Shown: positions 55,038 through 64,000 of the stretch, in pieces | Position numbering within the stretch: the stretch's first letter is position 1 | Layout of the letters: each line of letters opens with the position of its first letter | NCBI RefSeq assembly: GCF_002270055.1 | Contig: NZ_NIBG01000018.1 | Span: forward strand, 1 to 64,000 | Direction of reading: 5' to 3' | Source of the DNA: Anaeromicrobium sediminis | Lineage (GTDB): Bacteria; Bacillota; Clostridia; Peptostreptococcales; Thermotaleaceae | DNA length: 64,000 nt | The notes under the pieces: model-generated | The model's input: only the letters and a program-made list of their open reading frames with translations | What the model was told of the DNA's origin: nothing | The model's database searches: none | Made by a program: the position numbers and the translations under genes

Positions 55038-56672
55038 TTAAGCAGCTATACCTATTTTAGAGAATACTACGTAAAGTAATAACATTAAAGTTGTTATTAT
55101 CACAGAAACAGTTTTAGCATGTTTCCAAGGAACTATATCTACTTGCTTTGTATAAGTTTGTACAAAGTCCGTGTCTCGAGGAGCAATCTTTCCAACAAAA
55201 AGCATTATTAATACATTTAGAGGGAATAACACTCCTAATACATATAAGAAATGTACATCAGCTGCTACAAACTTAGATGCTCCATATAAAAGAATATGGG
55301 ATAAAAGTGCAATCTTAGGCGCAATTGCAGGTACTCGCTTAGTATAGAACCCAACTATTATGGATGCTAATATGGGAACATTGTAAAAACCAAAGCATTC
55401 TTGTAAATATCCATATAATCCGCTAGGTGCATATATTATAAATGGAGCAATAATCATAGAAAGAATTGCTAAGCATATACCAAAACGTTTTCCTACTACA
55501 ACTAAATCTTTATCAGATATTTCTAGTGTGGCTGCTACCTCACTGGCATTTGCAACTTTTGCCTTAATTCTAGGTTTATAAATATCTAATGTAAATAAAG
55601 TTACAGAGCTGTTAAGTGCGCTATTGAATGAACTTAATATGGCTCCAAATAATACTGCTGCAAAGAATCCTAATAAAGGTTTTGGCAATACATTTCTAAC
55701 TATAACTGGATATGCCATGTCACCATTTGTTAGAGTGTCGCCATATAAATGGAATGCGATAATCCCTGGTAGTACTAAGAAAAATGGTCCTAGGAGTTTT
55801 AATAAACCAGCTCCTAATACACCCTTTTGACCTTCAGCTAAATTTTTAGCTCCAAATGTTCTTTGAACGATGGATTGGTTTGTACACCAGTAAAATAAAT
55901 TGTTAAAGAATAATCCTGTAAATAATACGGGCCATGGGAGTAAAGGTGCTTTAGCACTTGCAGGTGCAATAGCATTTAATTTCTCTGGATGTTGTGTGAT
56001 CAAAGTATTTAAACCTTCAGAGAAACTTCCATCTCCTAAAACTATTAAACCAAAAATAGGTATTAGTAATCCACCTATTAATAAACCTACACCATTTAAT
56101 GTATCAGAAACGGCTACGGCCTTTAAACCACCAAATATAGCATATATAGATCCGGCAATACCAATAGCAAAAACAGTAATCCATAAAGCTTGGAACTCAC
56201 TAATTCCAAAAACCGTTGGAATATCAAATATTCCATTTAATACAAGAGCTCCAGAATATAGAACTGTTGGAAGATAAGTCAATACATAACCAATTAAGAA
56301 TAATATGGATATGATCTGTCTTGTGTTAGAATCATAACGTTCTTCCAGAAAATCAGGTATAGTAGTTATACCGCTTTTTAAATACTTAGGCAAGAATATT
56401 AAAGCCATACATACAAGTGCAAATGCGGCAGTAGCTTCCCAAGCCATTACACCCATATTTGTAATATAACTTTGACCATTTAGACCTACCATTTGCTCTG
56501 TAGATAAATTTGTAAGCATCAAAGAGCCAGCTATGACTATACCAGTTAAACTTCTTCCTCCTAGGAAGTAACCATCTTGTGTATCCAGGTCATCGCTACG
56601 AGTCATCCACCAAGATATGACTGCAACTAGTCCGGTGAAAAATATAAAAGACACTATTGCTAATAAATTCAT
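55038..56672 (-). CDS. Sodium/solute symporter (SSS, SLC5 family)
   Basis: 544 residues with 13-14 membrane helices. Typical features are GYFLGGRSLTGIVIAGSLML and YSSGALVLNG-like helices, with similarity to sodium/galactose or inositol symporters. I start at MNLLAIVSFIFF (56672), behind AGGAGG; an upstream ATG would add nine residues and bury the site. A perfect AAACGTTTGC palindrome lies upstream. Inositol is the likely substrate from context. Confidence 0.88.
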   Translation of the reverse strand: MNLLAIVSFIFFTGLVAVISWWMTRSDDLDTQDGYFLGGRSLTGIVIAGSLMLTNLSTEQMVGLNGQSYITNMGVMAWEATAAFALVCMALIFLPKYLKSGITTIPDFLEERYDSNTRQIISILFLIGYVLTYLPTVLYSGALVLNGIFDIPTVFGISEFQALWITVFAIGIAGSIYAIFGGLKAVAVSDTLNGVGLLIGGLLIPIFGLIVLGDGSFSEGLNTLITQHPEKLNAIAPASAKAPLLPWPVLFTGLFFNNLFYWCTNQSIVQRTFGAKNLAEGQKGVLGAGLLKLLGPFFLVLPGIIAFHLYGDTLTNGDMAYPVIVRNVLPKPLLGFFAAVLFGAILSSFNSALNSSVTLFTLDIYKPRIKAKVANASEVAATLEISDKDLVVVGKRFGICLAILSMIIAPFIIYAPSGLYGYLQECFGFYNVPILASIIVGFYTKRVPAIAPKIALLSHILLYGASKFVAADVHFLYVLGVLFPLNVLIMLFVGKIAPRDTDFVQTYTKQVDIVPWKHAKTVSVIITTLMLLLYVVFSKIGIAA

Positions 56673-56839
56673 TTTAACTCCTCCTATGGTATTGAGCATG
56701 TGATCTTACATAGGGTATGTAATGTAAAATCAATACTAAGATATTTGTATATGTATAACTTTGAATAGAGTATTTCAAAGAATTAAGAGGGTAGATTCAA
56801 AACTCCATAATAATATGATGTTTTAATTGAATTATCTCT

Positions 56840-56855
56840 TAGCAAACGTTTGCTA
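56840..56855. promoter_or_regulatory. Perfect 16-bp operator upstream of the symporter gene
   Basis: TAGCAAACGTTTGCTA is an exact palindrome of LacI-family type, the best copy of the motif repeated across this region. It lies about 170 bp upstream of the symporter start. Confidence 0.75.
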
Positions 56856-57104
56856 CAAAAAAATAAAAAATAAAAACTGCAAAAACTTATAGTTAAAGTT
56901 AAATACAGGTTAAAAAGTGGCCTTTAAAGGGTAATATGCAATGAAAATGCTTATATCATAAAGAAGTATAACATTATATTACAGATAAATCAAATAGAAT
57001 ATTTAGAAAATTGTCAAATGTTATAAAATAGTACTCTTTTTTTTGTGATTTTCTTATAACATAATAAAGAAAAAATAATTATGTTGAAGCTGGAAAAATA
57101 TTCA

Positions 57105-57120
57105 TAGATAACGTTTGCTA
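57105..57120. promoter_or_regulatory. Operator copy between symporter and iolG
   Basis: TAGATAACGTTTGCTA differs from the perfect palindrome at two positions. Confidence 0.55.
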
Positions 57121-57273
57121 TACATAGTGGTTTTGGAAAATTTCAAAAAATTTAATATATTACTTTCACTTATAAAGTATTTAAAGCATAGATAAATACT
57201 AATGAAGGTGAAAACCAGTAATAAAGTAAAATTATAAAAATAAAATAAGATGTGAAAAAAGGGAAATGAAATA

Positions 57274-57328
57274 TTGACTTAATATAAAAAGTGATATACT
57301 ATAAAAAAAAGAATACAAACGTTTGCGA
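57274..57328 (+). promoter_or_regulatory. Promoter and operator upstream of iolG
   Basis: TTGACT (57274-57279), then GATATACTAT (-10 at 15 or 17 bp), then ATACAAACGTTTGCGA (57313-57328). The operator would cover the start of transcription. The arrangement matches the ABC operon promoter almost base for base. Confidence 0.65.
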
Positions 57329-57469
57329 AAAAAATGGTGAAAAGGGCAACATATTTAAGTTACTATCTACATAAAGGGTATGGAGATAAATATGAAAAAT
57401 CATCAGAATAATCTGTGATTTACAAAAGGGTGAAGTAAAAGTACATAAATGTAAGGAGGAAGAAGGAAG

Positions 57470-58483
57470 ATGAAAAAGGTTAAAGTAGGAATAGTAGGAT
57501 TAGGAAGACTAGGAATAGAGCACGCTAGAAATTTAGCATTTAAAATTCCAAATGCAGAATTAATTGCTGTTTGTAGTGTGGTACAAGATGAAGTAGATAA
57601 GGTACAAAAGGAATGGGGAATCCCATATGGATATACGAATTATGATGAAATGATTAAAAATGAAGAATTAGAGGCAGTTGCCGTATTATCTCCATCTCCA
57701 TTCCATGTAAAGCAAATAGTATCAGCGTTAGATGCGGGATTACATGTATTTGTAGATAAGCCTCTAGGAGTTACTGTTGAAGAATGTAAGGAAGCTGAAA
57801 AGGCTGTAGAAAGAAATGAAGATAAAGTATTCATGGTAGGATTCATGAGACGATATGACCCTTCTTATGCTTATGCTAAGAAATTAATTGACGAAGGTAG
57901 AATAGGAAAACCTTTCCTTATCAAGTGCACTAGCTGTGACCCAGAACATACTATAGATGGAGCTATAAGATTTGCTGCTACTAGTGGTGGATTATTCATA
58001 GATATGGCTGTTCATGATATAGATTTGGCAAGATGGTATTTAGGTTCAGAAGTTGATCAAATTTATGCTATTGGTGGAAGTTATGTTCATGAAGAGTTTG
58101 CCAAGTATGGGGACGGAGATAATGTATGTTCACTAATGAAATTTAAAGATAACTCTATGGCCCTATTCTATGCAGGAAGAGATGCAGCCCATGGATACCA
58201 AGTTGAAACTGAAATAGTTGGTACTAAGGGATCTTTAAGAATTGCAGCAGAACCTGCTAAGAACATGTGTAAGATATTTGATAATAATGGAGTGGTAAGT
58301 GAATGTTCTCAAAGTTTCCAAGAGAGATTCTCAGAAGCTTATGTTATTGAAATGCAAGAATTTATTAATTGCATAGTAGAAGGAAGAAAGCCAGACATTA
58401 CTGTATACGATGGTACTAAGAATACAGAAGTTGCCTTTGCTGCCACAAAGGCATTTCAAGAAAATACAGTTGTACACTTATAG
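57470..58483 (+). CDS. iolG: Inositol 2-dehydrogenase (Gfo/Idh/MocA family)
   Basis: Oxidises myo-inositol to 2-keto-myo-inositol with NAD. The 337-residue product has the Rossmann motif GIVGLGRLGIEHARN, the active-site Lys in VDKPLG and the catalytic pair in DMAVHDIDLARW. The iol context supports this assignment over other sugar dehydrogenases. AAGGAGG site. Confidence 0.88.
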   Translation: MKKVKVGIVGLGRLGIEHARNLAFKIPNAELIAVCSVVQDEVDKVQKEWGIPYGYTNYDEMIKNEELEAVAVLSPSPFHVKQIVSALDAGLHVFVDKPLGVTVEECKEAEKAVERNEDKVFMVGFMRRYDPSYAYAKKLIDEGRIGKPFLIKCTSCDPEHTIDGAIRFAATSGGLFIDMAVHDIDLARWYLGSEVDQIYAIGGSYVHEEFAKYGDGDNVCSLMKFKDNSMALFYAGRDAAHGYQVETEIVGTKGSLRIAAEPAKNMCKIFDNNGVVSECSQSFQERFSEAYVIEMQEFINCIVEGRKPDITVYDGTKNTEVAFAATKAFQENTVVHL

Positions 58484-58490
58484 GAAATTA

Positions 58491-58538
58491 TATAGGTTGC
58501 CAAATTGCCAAAGAAAAACATTTGGCAGCCTATAATTT
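58491..58538 (+). terminator. Hairpin after iolG
   Basis: TATAGGTTGCCAAA pairs with TTTGGCAGCCTATA (one G-U pair), followed by a short T-tract. It may partly terminate transcription before iolD. Confidence 0.55.
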
Positions 58539-58836
58539 TATACCAGAAGAATGTGAATTTCCAGTTTGTAACAGGGATAATTAAAAAGTTTTAATCAAGG
58601 ATGTATACACCAGATAATTGTGTCATAGGAATGAGATGGAAGGGACAAAAAATTTTATAGATTTTATCTAAATAATAGTTTTGGATTATTAAGATCATTA
58701 GACGATTAGAGCAAAACACTATGGTGAGAATATTACCAGATCTAGTGCAACTTCTAAGAAGAACATTTGTGGTTTGAAAAAGAGGATGCATAGATTTGGA
58801 GAAATAGATAAAAATCAAATATAAGGGGGAGGCAAT
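58539..58836 (+). other. Gene-free gap before iolD
   Basis: No intact gene. One frame reads short coding-like pieces broken by several stops, so degraded coding sequence is possible. The minus-strand frame at 58591-58818 has no recognisable features. A strong AAGGGGGAGG site for iolD ends the gap. Confidence 0.3.
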
Positions 58837-60771
58837 ATGGCAAAAACAGTGAGATTAACAGTAGCTCAGGCTCTTGTGAAGTTTTTAAACAATCAATATG
58901 TAGAGTTTGACGGCAAAGAATATAAATTTGTAAATGGTATATTTACAATCTTTGGACATGGAAATGTGGTAGGACTTGGGCAGGCATTGGAAGAAAACCC
59001 AGGCCATTTAGTAGTACATCAGGGGCGTAATGAACAAGGAATGGCCCATGCGGCTATGGCTTATGGTAAGCAAAAGCATAGAAAACAAATTTATGCTGCC
59101 ACATCTTCTGTAGGACCAGGAGCAGCTAACATGGTAACTACAGCTGCAACGGCAACTGCTAATAATATTCCTGTGTTGTTATTACCAGGAGATACATTTG
59201 CTACTCGTCAACCAGACCCAGTATTACAGCAAGTGGAGCAAACTCATGATTTGACAATTAGTACAAATGATGCCTTTAGAGCAGTAAGTAAATATTGGGA
59301 TAGAGTAAGTAGACCAGAACAATTAATGACAGCTATGATAAATGCCATGAGAGTTTTAACTGATCAAGGTGATACGGGAGCTGTAACTATATGTTTACCT
59401 CAAGATGTACAAGGAGAAGCTTACGATTATCCAGAGTATTTCTTTAAAAAGAGAGTTCATAGAATTGAAAGAAGACCTGCAGCTATGGAAGCTATAGCGG
59501 ATGCAGTAGATCTAATTAAAATTAAGAAAAAGCCTGTAGTTGTATGCGGTGGAGGAGTAAGATATTCAGAGGCAGCTGAAAGCTTAAAACTATTCTGTGA
59601 AAAATTTAATATACCATTTGGTGAAACTCAAGCAGGAAAGAGTGCTATAGAGTGGGATCATGAGCTGAATTTAGGTGGAATTGGTGTTACAGGAACACTA
59701 GCTGCTAATCTTATTGCTAAAGAAGCAGATTTGGTAATTGGAGTAGGTACAAGATTTACTGACTTTACTACAGCATCAAAATCATTATTTAAGAATGAAG
59801 ATGTGGACTTCTTAACTATAAACGTATCTGACTTCCATGCACAGAAACTGGATGCAACTAAAGTAGTATGCGATGCAAAGTTAGGTCTTGATGCAATTGG
59901 GTCAGAGTTAGAGAAAATTGATTATAAGTCTAGCTATACAAATGAAATTAAAGAAGCTAAGAATAAGTGGAATGAAGAAGTAGAAAGATTATTTAATTGT
60001 GAATATAAAGAAGGATTTGAGCCTGAAAATCCAGGTCACTTAGATCATGTATTAGAAGAATTTTATAAACAAACTGGTTCTTGTTTGACCCAGACAAAAG
60101 TTATCGGTGAACTCGATAAATTATTAGACAAGGATGCCATAGTAGTAGGGGCTGCTGGTAGTTTACCAGGGGACTTACAAAGATTATGGAGACCTAAATC
60201 ACCTAATACTTATCATATGGAATATGGATATTCTTGTATGGGATATGAGGTTCCAGCAGCATTAGGAGCAAAAATAGCTGAACCAGAAAGGGAGGTATAT
60301 GCTTTCTTAGGTGATGGTAGTTATATGATGCTACACTCAGAGCTTCCAACTAGTATCCAAGAAAAGAAGAAAATAAATATAATTCTATTTGATAATATGA
60401 CTTTTGGTTGTATCAACAACCTACAAATGTATCAGGGCATGGGAAGTTTTGGAACTGAATTTAGATTTAGAAATGAAGATACAGGAAAATTAGATGGAGG
60501 TTTAGTTCCAGTGGACTTTGCCATGAACGCAGCTTCTTACGGAGCTAAAACTTACAAGGTTAACACTTTAGAGGAACTTAGATTTGCCATAGAAGATAGT
60601 AAAAAGCAAAGTGTGAGTACTCTGATAGATATAAAAGTGCTACCTAAGACTATGACTCATGGTTATGAGAGCTGGTGGAGAGTAGGTACAGCACAAGTTG
60701 CTAAGAAGCCTGAAATAGAAAAGGCAGCAGAGAGCATTAAGGAAGAAGCAGCAAAGGCAAGACAATACTAA
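58837..60771 (+). CDS. iolD: 3D-(3,5/4)-trihydroxycyclohexane-1,2-dione hydrolase
   Basis: ThDP-dependent ring-opening hydrolase of inositol catabolism, giving 5-deoxy-glucuronate. The 644-residue product has the ThDP-enzyme layout. The N-terminal domain has [18 protein letters not shown] with the cofactor Glu, and the C-terminal cofactor site runs from GDGSYMM to the Asn of LFDNMTFG. Length is normal for IolD. Confidence 0.95.
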   Translation: MAKTVRLTVAQALVKFLNNQYVEFDGKEYKFVNGIFTIFGHGNVVGLGQALEENPGHLVVHQGRNEQGMAHAAMAYGKQKHRKQIYAATSSVGPGAANMVTTAATATANNIPVLLLPGDTFATRQPDPVLQQVEQTHDLTISTNDAFRAVSKYWDRVSRPEQLMTAMINAMRVLTDQGDTGAVTICLPQDVQGEAYDYPEYFFKKRVHRIERRPAAMEAIADAVDLIKIKKKPVVVCGGGVRYSEAAESLKLFCEKFNIPFGETQAGKSAIEWDHELNLGGIGVTGTLAANLIAKEADLVIGVGTRFTDFTTASKSLFKNEDVDFLTINVSDFHAQKLDATKVVCDAKLGLDAIGSELEKIDYKSSYTNEIKEAKNKWNEEVERLFNCEYKEGFEPENPGHLDHVLEEFYKQTGSCLTQTKVIGELDKLLDKDAIVVGAAGSLPGDLQRLWRPKSPNTYHMEYGYSCMGYEVPAALGAKIAEPEREVYAFLGDGSYMMLHSELPTSIQEKKKINIILFDNMTFGCINNLQMYQGMGSFGTEFRFRNEDTGKLDGGLVPVDFAMNAASYGAKTYKVNTLEELRFAIEDSKKQSVSTLIDIKVLPKTMTHGYESWWRVGTAQVAKKPEIEKAAESIKEEAAKARQY

Positions 60772-60797
60772 TAAATAGAAGAAAGTAGGGATTAAAT

Positions 60798-61697
60798 ATG
60801 TTAGATAGAGATAAAGTGAGATTAGGAATAGCGCCAATAGCTTGGACAAATGATGATCTACCAGAATTAGGTGCAGGAAATACTTTTGAGCAATGTGTTA
60901 GTGAAATGGCTTTAGCTGGGTTCACTGGAAGTGAAGTTGGAAACAAATATCCAAAAGATACTACTGTATTAAAGGAAGCTTTAGACATGAGAGGTGTTCA
61001 AATTTGTAATGCATGGTTTAGTTGTTTCTTTGCAATAGACAAAGAGGAAGAAACTATTGCAGAATTTATTAAGCATAGAGATTTTTTATATGAAATGGGA
61101 GCAAAAGTTATTGGATGTTCAGAGCAAAGTCATTCTATTCAAGGATTAGATAAGCCTATATTTGATGCAAAACCAGTATTTACAGAGGAAGAGTGGGAAA
61201 AACTTGCTGCTGGTATGAATAAATTAGCTGTCCTTGCTGCAGAAAAGGGTATGAAAGTATCTCTACATCACCATATGGGAACTGGAGTACAAACTCCTGC
61301 AGAAGTGGATAAATTTATGGAAATGACAAATGATGATGTATATTTACTATTTGACACAGGTCATATGTATTTCTCAGAAGGCAGCCAAGAAGCGGTAGAC
61401 GCTATTATTGAGAAATATGCAGATAGAATAGTTCATGTTCATTTAAAGGACGTACGTGAAGATGTACTTGCAAAATTAAAAGAAGAAAAATGGTCTTTCT
61501 TAGAAGGTGTTAAAGCTGGAGTGTTCACTGTTCCTGGGGACGGTGCAGTTAAGTTTGACAGAACTTTTGAAGTTTTAAAGGATACTAATTATGAAGGATG
61601 GATGGTTGTTGAAGCAGAACAAGATCCAGCTGTAGCTAATCCATTTGAATATGCGAAAAAGGCAAGAGGCTTCATAAGAGAAAAGACTGGATTATAA
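60798..61697 (+). CDS. iolE: Myo-inosose-2 dehydratase
   Basis: Dehydrates 2-keto-myo-inositol to the dione used by IolD. The 299-residue product is a xylose-isomerase-like TIM barrel with metal-site segments [24 protein letters not shown] and [11 protein letters not shown]. It begins with [16 protein letters not shown], typical of IolE. Lies 26 bp after iolD. Confidence 0.94.
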   Translation: MLDRDKVRLGIAPIAWTNDDLPELGAGNTFEQCVSEMALAGFTGSEVGNKYPKDTTVLKEALDMRGVQICNAWFSCFFAIDKEEETIAEFIKHRDFLYEMGAKVIGCSEQSHSIQGLDKPIFDAKPVFTEEEWEKLAAGMNKLAVLAAEKGMKVSLHHHMGTGVQTPAEVDKFMEMTNDDVYLLFDTGHMYFSEGSQEAVDAIIEKYADRIVHVHLKDVREDVLAKLKEEKWSFLEGVKAGVFTVPGDGAVKFDRTFEVLKDTNYEGWMVVEAEQDPAVANPFEYAKKARGFIREKTGL

Positions 61698-61730
61698 AAA
61701 TAAGATGGCTCGAAAGAGCCATCTTAAAAA
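61696..61730. terminator. Terminator between iolE and the DeoR-type gene
   Basis: TAAGATGGCTC and GAGCCATCTTA form a perfect stem with a GAAA loop. The U-tract is best on the minus strand, but it also ends the iolG-iolE direction. Confidence 0.8.
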
Positions 61731-61746
61731 ATATAAAAATTTTAAA

Positions 61747-62499
61747 TTAGTATAGTACTGTAACATTATTTTCTTTGAAGAAGTTTTTGTACTCAGGAGG
61801 CACATCGCTATTAGTAACATAATAGTCGATTTCAGCAAGATCGCAATATTTCATAAAGGATGAACAACCAAGCTTTGTGTCATTGGCCATTAAAACTACT
61901 TTATTACTAATATCTACTACAGTACGTTTGATTTCCGACTCTAGGTAGTTAGTATTAGTAACGCCCTTATCTATGGAAAATCCCGTAGATGCCATAAATG
62001 ATTTGTCTATGTTTATCTTTTTTAGAAATGTAATACTATCCACACCTACAAAGGAATTAGTATCCCTTTGTAATATTCCTCCTGTGGAGATTAAATTCAA
62101 GTTTTCATATAAGCATGATTCGCCAATTATATTTAAACTATGAGTTATTATGGTTATTCCTTTTTTATGAATTAAGTTAGGTAATAGGTGAATAGTAGTA
62201 GAACCGGAATCAATGAATATGGTGTCATTATCTTCTATCAGTGAACTGGCTAAAAGGCCAATTTGTGCTTTTTCATCAGCGAATTGTTCTTGTCTCTTTG
62301 GGTAGGGAGTAGCTTTTTCTGGTTGACTTAAGATAATCCCTCCATAAACTTTCTTTATAAAACCTTTATCTTCTAATTCATTAATATCACGTCTGATAGT
62401 GTTTTTAGACACATTAAAAACGGTACACAATGTATCTAAAGATGCAGACTGATGGTCAATGAGATAGTCTTGTATTTTTTTTATACGTTCTAGTTTCAA
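61747..62499 (-). CDS. DeoR-family repressor, probable IolR
   Basis: 250 residues: N-terminal DeoR helix-turn-helix (LDTLCTVFNVSKNTIRRDI) and a sugar-phosphate sensor domain (TIFIDSGSTTIHLLPNL). TTG start behind GGAGGT. It faces away from iolB. Tandem 11-mers in the intergenic region match the B. subtilis IolR operator, which supports the role of iol repressor released by 2-deoxy-5-keto-gluconate-6-phosphate. Confidence 0.85.
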   Translation of the reverse strand: MKLERIKKIQDYLIDHQSASLDTLCTVFNVSKNTIRRDINELEDKGFIKKVYGGIILSQPEKATPYPKRQEQFADEKAQIGLLASSLIEDNDTIFIDSGSTTIHLLPNLIHKKGITIITHSLNIIGESCLYENLNLISTGGILQRDTNSFVGVDSITFLKKINIDKSFMASTGFSIDKGVTNTNYLESEIKRTVVDISNKVVLMANDTKLGCSSFMKYCDLAEIDYYVTNSDVPPEYKNFFKENNVTVLY

Positions 62500-62608
62500 T
62501 AGAATACCTCCATCATCTTTTAGTCAAAGCAATTTATAAAATAAAAGCTAGGAAAACTTTAGTTTAGATATTTTTTTAAGTTTCTATGTATATTATAAAA
62601 AAAAATAT

Positions 62609-62636
62609 TGAAGAATGCAATAGTAAATGGTACAAT
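62609..62636 (+). promoter_or_regulatory. Possible iolB promoter
   Basis: TTGAAG (62609-62614) and TACAAT (62631-62636) with a 16-bp spacer. The operator repeats begin two bases downstream. Confidence 0.45.
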
Positions 62637-62637
62637 A

Positions 62638-62670
62638 TAATCAAAAGATACTCAAAACATACTCAATAAA
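62638..62670 (+). promoter_or_regulatory. Three tandem 11-mers resembling IolR operators
   Basis: TAATCAAAAGA, TACTCAAAACA and TACTCAATAAA follow one another without gaps. The IolR consensus as I remember it is WRAYCAADARD; the first copy fits at all 11 positions, the others at 9 and 10. The 11-bp period puts them on one face of the helix. Confidence 0.6.
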
Positions 62671-62736
62671 AATATGAATCATAAATAAATATAACAAAAA
62701 CATTACCAAAACAATACAAAACGGAGGTGGAGAATC

Positions 62737-63528
62737 ATGCTACATAAAACAGGTGGACTAAAATATGGATACAATGAAATTTGTAATATGGATGAACTTT
62801 ATAGCTCCATGCTTATGGATGTGGGAGTATACAAGTTAAAAAAGGATCAAAATCAAGTCTGTCTAGACAAGGAAAAGGAATCAGCTTTTTTAATATTAGA
62901 TGGAAAGATATTAATAAAGTGGCAAGATAGAGAAGAAGTAGTGGAAAGACGTTCGGTCTTTGACGAAGAGCCTTGGTGTTTACATGTCCCTAAGAATGTG
63001 GAAGTTACTATAGAAGCAATGGATGATTGTGAAGTTTTAGTAGAGAAAACTACTAATGACAAGGTCTTTGAATCTAAGGTATATGATCGATCTAATTGTA
63101 GAAGTGATATATTTGGAGATGGAGTACTTGGAGGAACATCAAGAAGAGTAGTTCGTACTATTTTCGATTACTCTAATGCACCATATTCTAACTTGGTAAT
63201 AGGTGAGGTAATAAATTATCCAGGTAAGTGGTCAAGTTATATACCACATCATCATCCACAACCAGAAGTTTACTATTATAAGTTCAGTAAACCTCAAGGT
63301 TTTGGTTGTTCAATAATTGGTGATGATGTATATAAAATTGAACAAGACAGTGCAGCTATCATAGAAGGCGGTCTTGTACATCCACAAGCTACAGCTCCTG
63401 GTTATGCCATGTATTATTGCTGGATGATAAGACATTTAGATAACAACCCGTGGACTGACAGAATAAATGAAGAAAAACATGAGTGGTTACTAGAGAAGGA
63501 TGCTGTAATCTGGCCAGATAAGGAATAA
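62737..63528 (+). CDS. iolB: 5-deoxy-glucuronate isomerase
   Basis: Converts 5-deoxy-glucuronate to 2-deoxy-5-keto-gluconate. The 263-residue bicupin has the metal-binding segment IPHHHPQPEVYYYKFSKPQG. Starts with ATG behind GGAGGTGG. Confidence 0.94.
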   Translation: MLHKTGGLKYGYNEICNMDELYSSMLMDVGVYKLKKDQNQVCLDKEKESAFLILDGKILIKWQDREEVVERRSVFDEEPWCLHVPKNVEVTIEAMDDCEVLVEKTTNDKVFESKVYDRSNCRSDIFGDGVLGGTSRRVVRTIFDYSNAPYSNLVIGEVINYPGKWSSYIPHHHPQPEVYYYKFSKPQGFGCSIIGDDVYKIEQDSAAIIEGGLVHPQATAPGYAMYYCWMIRHLDNNPWTDRINEEKHEWLLEKDAVIWPDKE

Positions 63529-63590
63529 AAATAACAGTTAAAACTGTTTAAAATATAAAGAATTTTTAAATAAACGAGGGGGATCATTTT

Positions 63591-64000
63591 ATGGAAATGT
63601 CAATTAGTGCAAAGGATTTTGTATCAGAATTAATAGATAGAGCAAAAGTTGCTCAAAAGGAAATTGAAAACTATACTCAAGAACAAGTAGATACTTTAGT
63701 GAAGGCTATTGCTTGGAACATAGTTAAGGAAGAAAACGCAGTGAAAGTTGCTGAGCTTGCAGTAGAAGAATCTGAACTTGGAAATTACGATGGAAAATAT
63801 GGAAAGCTTCAAAAGAAGGTTAGAGGAAACCTTAGAGATATGTTAGGAGCTAAGACTGTAGGAGTTATTGAGGAAGATGAAGCTAGAGGAATTATTAAAA
63901 TAGCAAAGCCTGTAGGAGTAATTGGTGCATTAGTACCTTGTACAAATCCAGAGGCAACTCCAGTAATAAAAGCTATGAATGCTATTAAAGGTAGAAATGC
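63591..64000 (+). CDS. CoA-acylating aldehyde dehydrogenase, 5' part
   Basis: About 136 residues are visible, open to the window edge. KPVGVIGALVPCTNPEATPV is the pattern of acylating aldehyde dehydrogenases (EutE, PduP, AdhE, sulfoacetaldehyde dehydrogenase) rather than of IolA/MmsA. It follows iolB after 62 bp and has a GAGGGGG site. It may turn an aldehyde from inositol breakdown into an acyl-CoA; the exact substrate is not clear. Confidence 0.8.
   Translation, partial: MEMSISAKDFVSELIDRAKVAQKEIENYTQEQVDTLVKAIAWNIVKEENAVKVAELAVEESELGNYDGKYGKLQKKVRGNLRDMLGAKTVGVIEEDEARGIIKIAKPVGVIGALVPCTNPEATPVIKAMNAIKGRN

Larger units (their letters stand above)
56673..57273. other. Long divergent regulatory region
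   Basis: About 800 bp separate the symporter and iolG starts. No gene is visible. It holds two operator palindromes described separately and long AT tracts. Confidence 0.5.

Noticed and set aside
1-64000. CRISPR arrays, tRNA or rRNA genes, transposases and prophage genes
   Set aside because: None were recognised on either strand by eye; regularly spaced repeats were limited to the 11-mers at 62638-62670.
63591-64000. Naming the last gene iolA (methylmalonate-semialdehyde dehydrogenase)
   Set aside because: The visible sequence follows the CoA-acylating EutE-like pattern, not the IolA/MmsA N-terminus.

Overview
The window looks like a chromosome segment of an anaerobic, spore-forming, low-GC Gram-positive bacterium of the class Clostridia. 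The signs are AT-rich DNA, strong GGAGG ribosome binding sites, two [FeFe]-hydrogenase-type proteins, a ger germination operon, cwlD, an H-type SASP gene and a clostridial agrBD pair. The genus cannot be fixed from sequence alone.

Layout. 1-16170: the 3' end of tuf, then an almost unbroken S10-spc-alpha ribosomal supercluster (rpsJ to rplQ) that includes secY, adk, map, a KOW-domain gene, infA and rpoA. 16295-20570: ECF transporter module (ecfA1, ecfA2, ecfT), truA, then rplM-rpsI behind a strong promoter and an L13-type leader. 20570-22806: a GC-rich structured intergenic element, an AI-2E family membrane protein and cwlD. 22807-23164: a gene-free stretch with a cluster of DnaA boxes. 23165-27790: a four-gene putative hydrogen-sensing operon (2Fe-2S protein, hydrogenase-like PAS sensor, PP2C phosphatase, group B [FeFe] hydrogenase). 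27790-33063: a ger receptor operon of order A-C-D-C-B. 34190-37217: a TPP riboswitch controlling thiC and a divergent purF paralogue.

37260-39145 is the most interesting region. A perfect 28-bp palindromic operator precedes arsR, followed by a DUF318/ArsP-type permease, a thioredoxin-like protein and a second thioredoxin-like protein. The permease and the second thioredoxin each carry one in-frame TGA exactly where a redox or metal-binding Cys is expected, so both look like selenoproteins. This suggests a selenocysteine-dependent metalloid or organometal efflux/reduction operon.

39141-49644: a ComEC-like MBL-fold protein, a patatin, an agr-type quorum-sensing locus followed by a GGDEF/HD-GYP protein, two small membrane proteins, an orphan PglX-like adenine methyltransferase, a secreted amidase and sspH.

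49780-64000: a myo-inositol catabolic region. It has a LacI-type regulator (apparently with a disrupted start), an ABC sugar importer, an oppositely oriented sodium/solute symporter, iolG, iolD, iolE, an IolR-like DeoR repressor, iolB and the start of a CoA-acylating aldehyde dehydrogenase. Repeated AAACGTTTGC palindromes near the lacI, ABC, symporter and iolG promoters, plus three tandem 11-mers matching the IolR consensus upstream of iolB, suggest two overlapping regulatory circuits.
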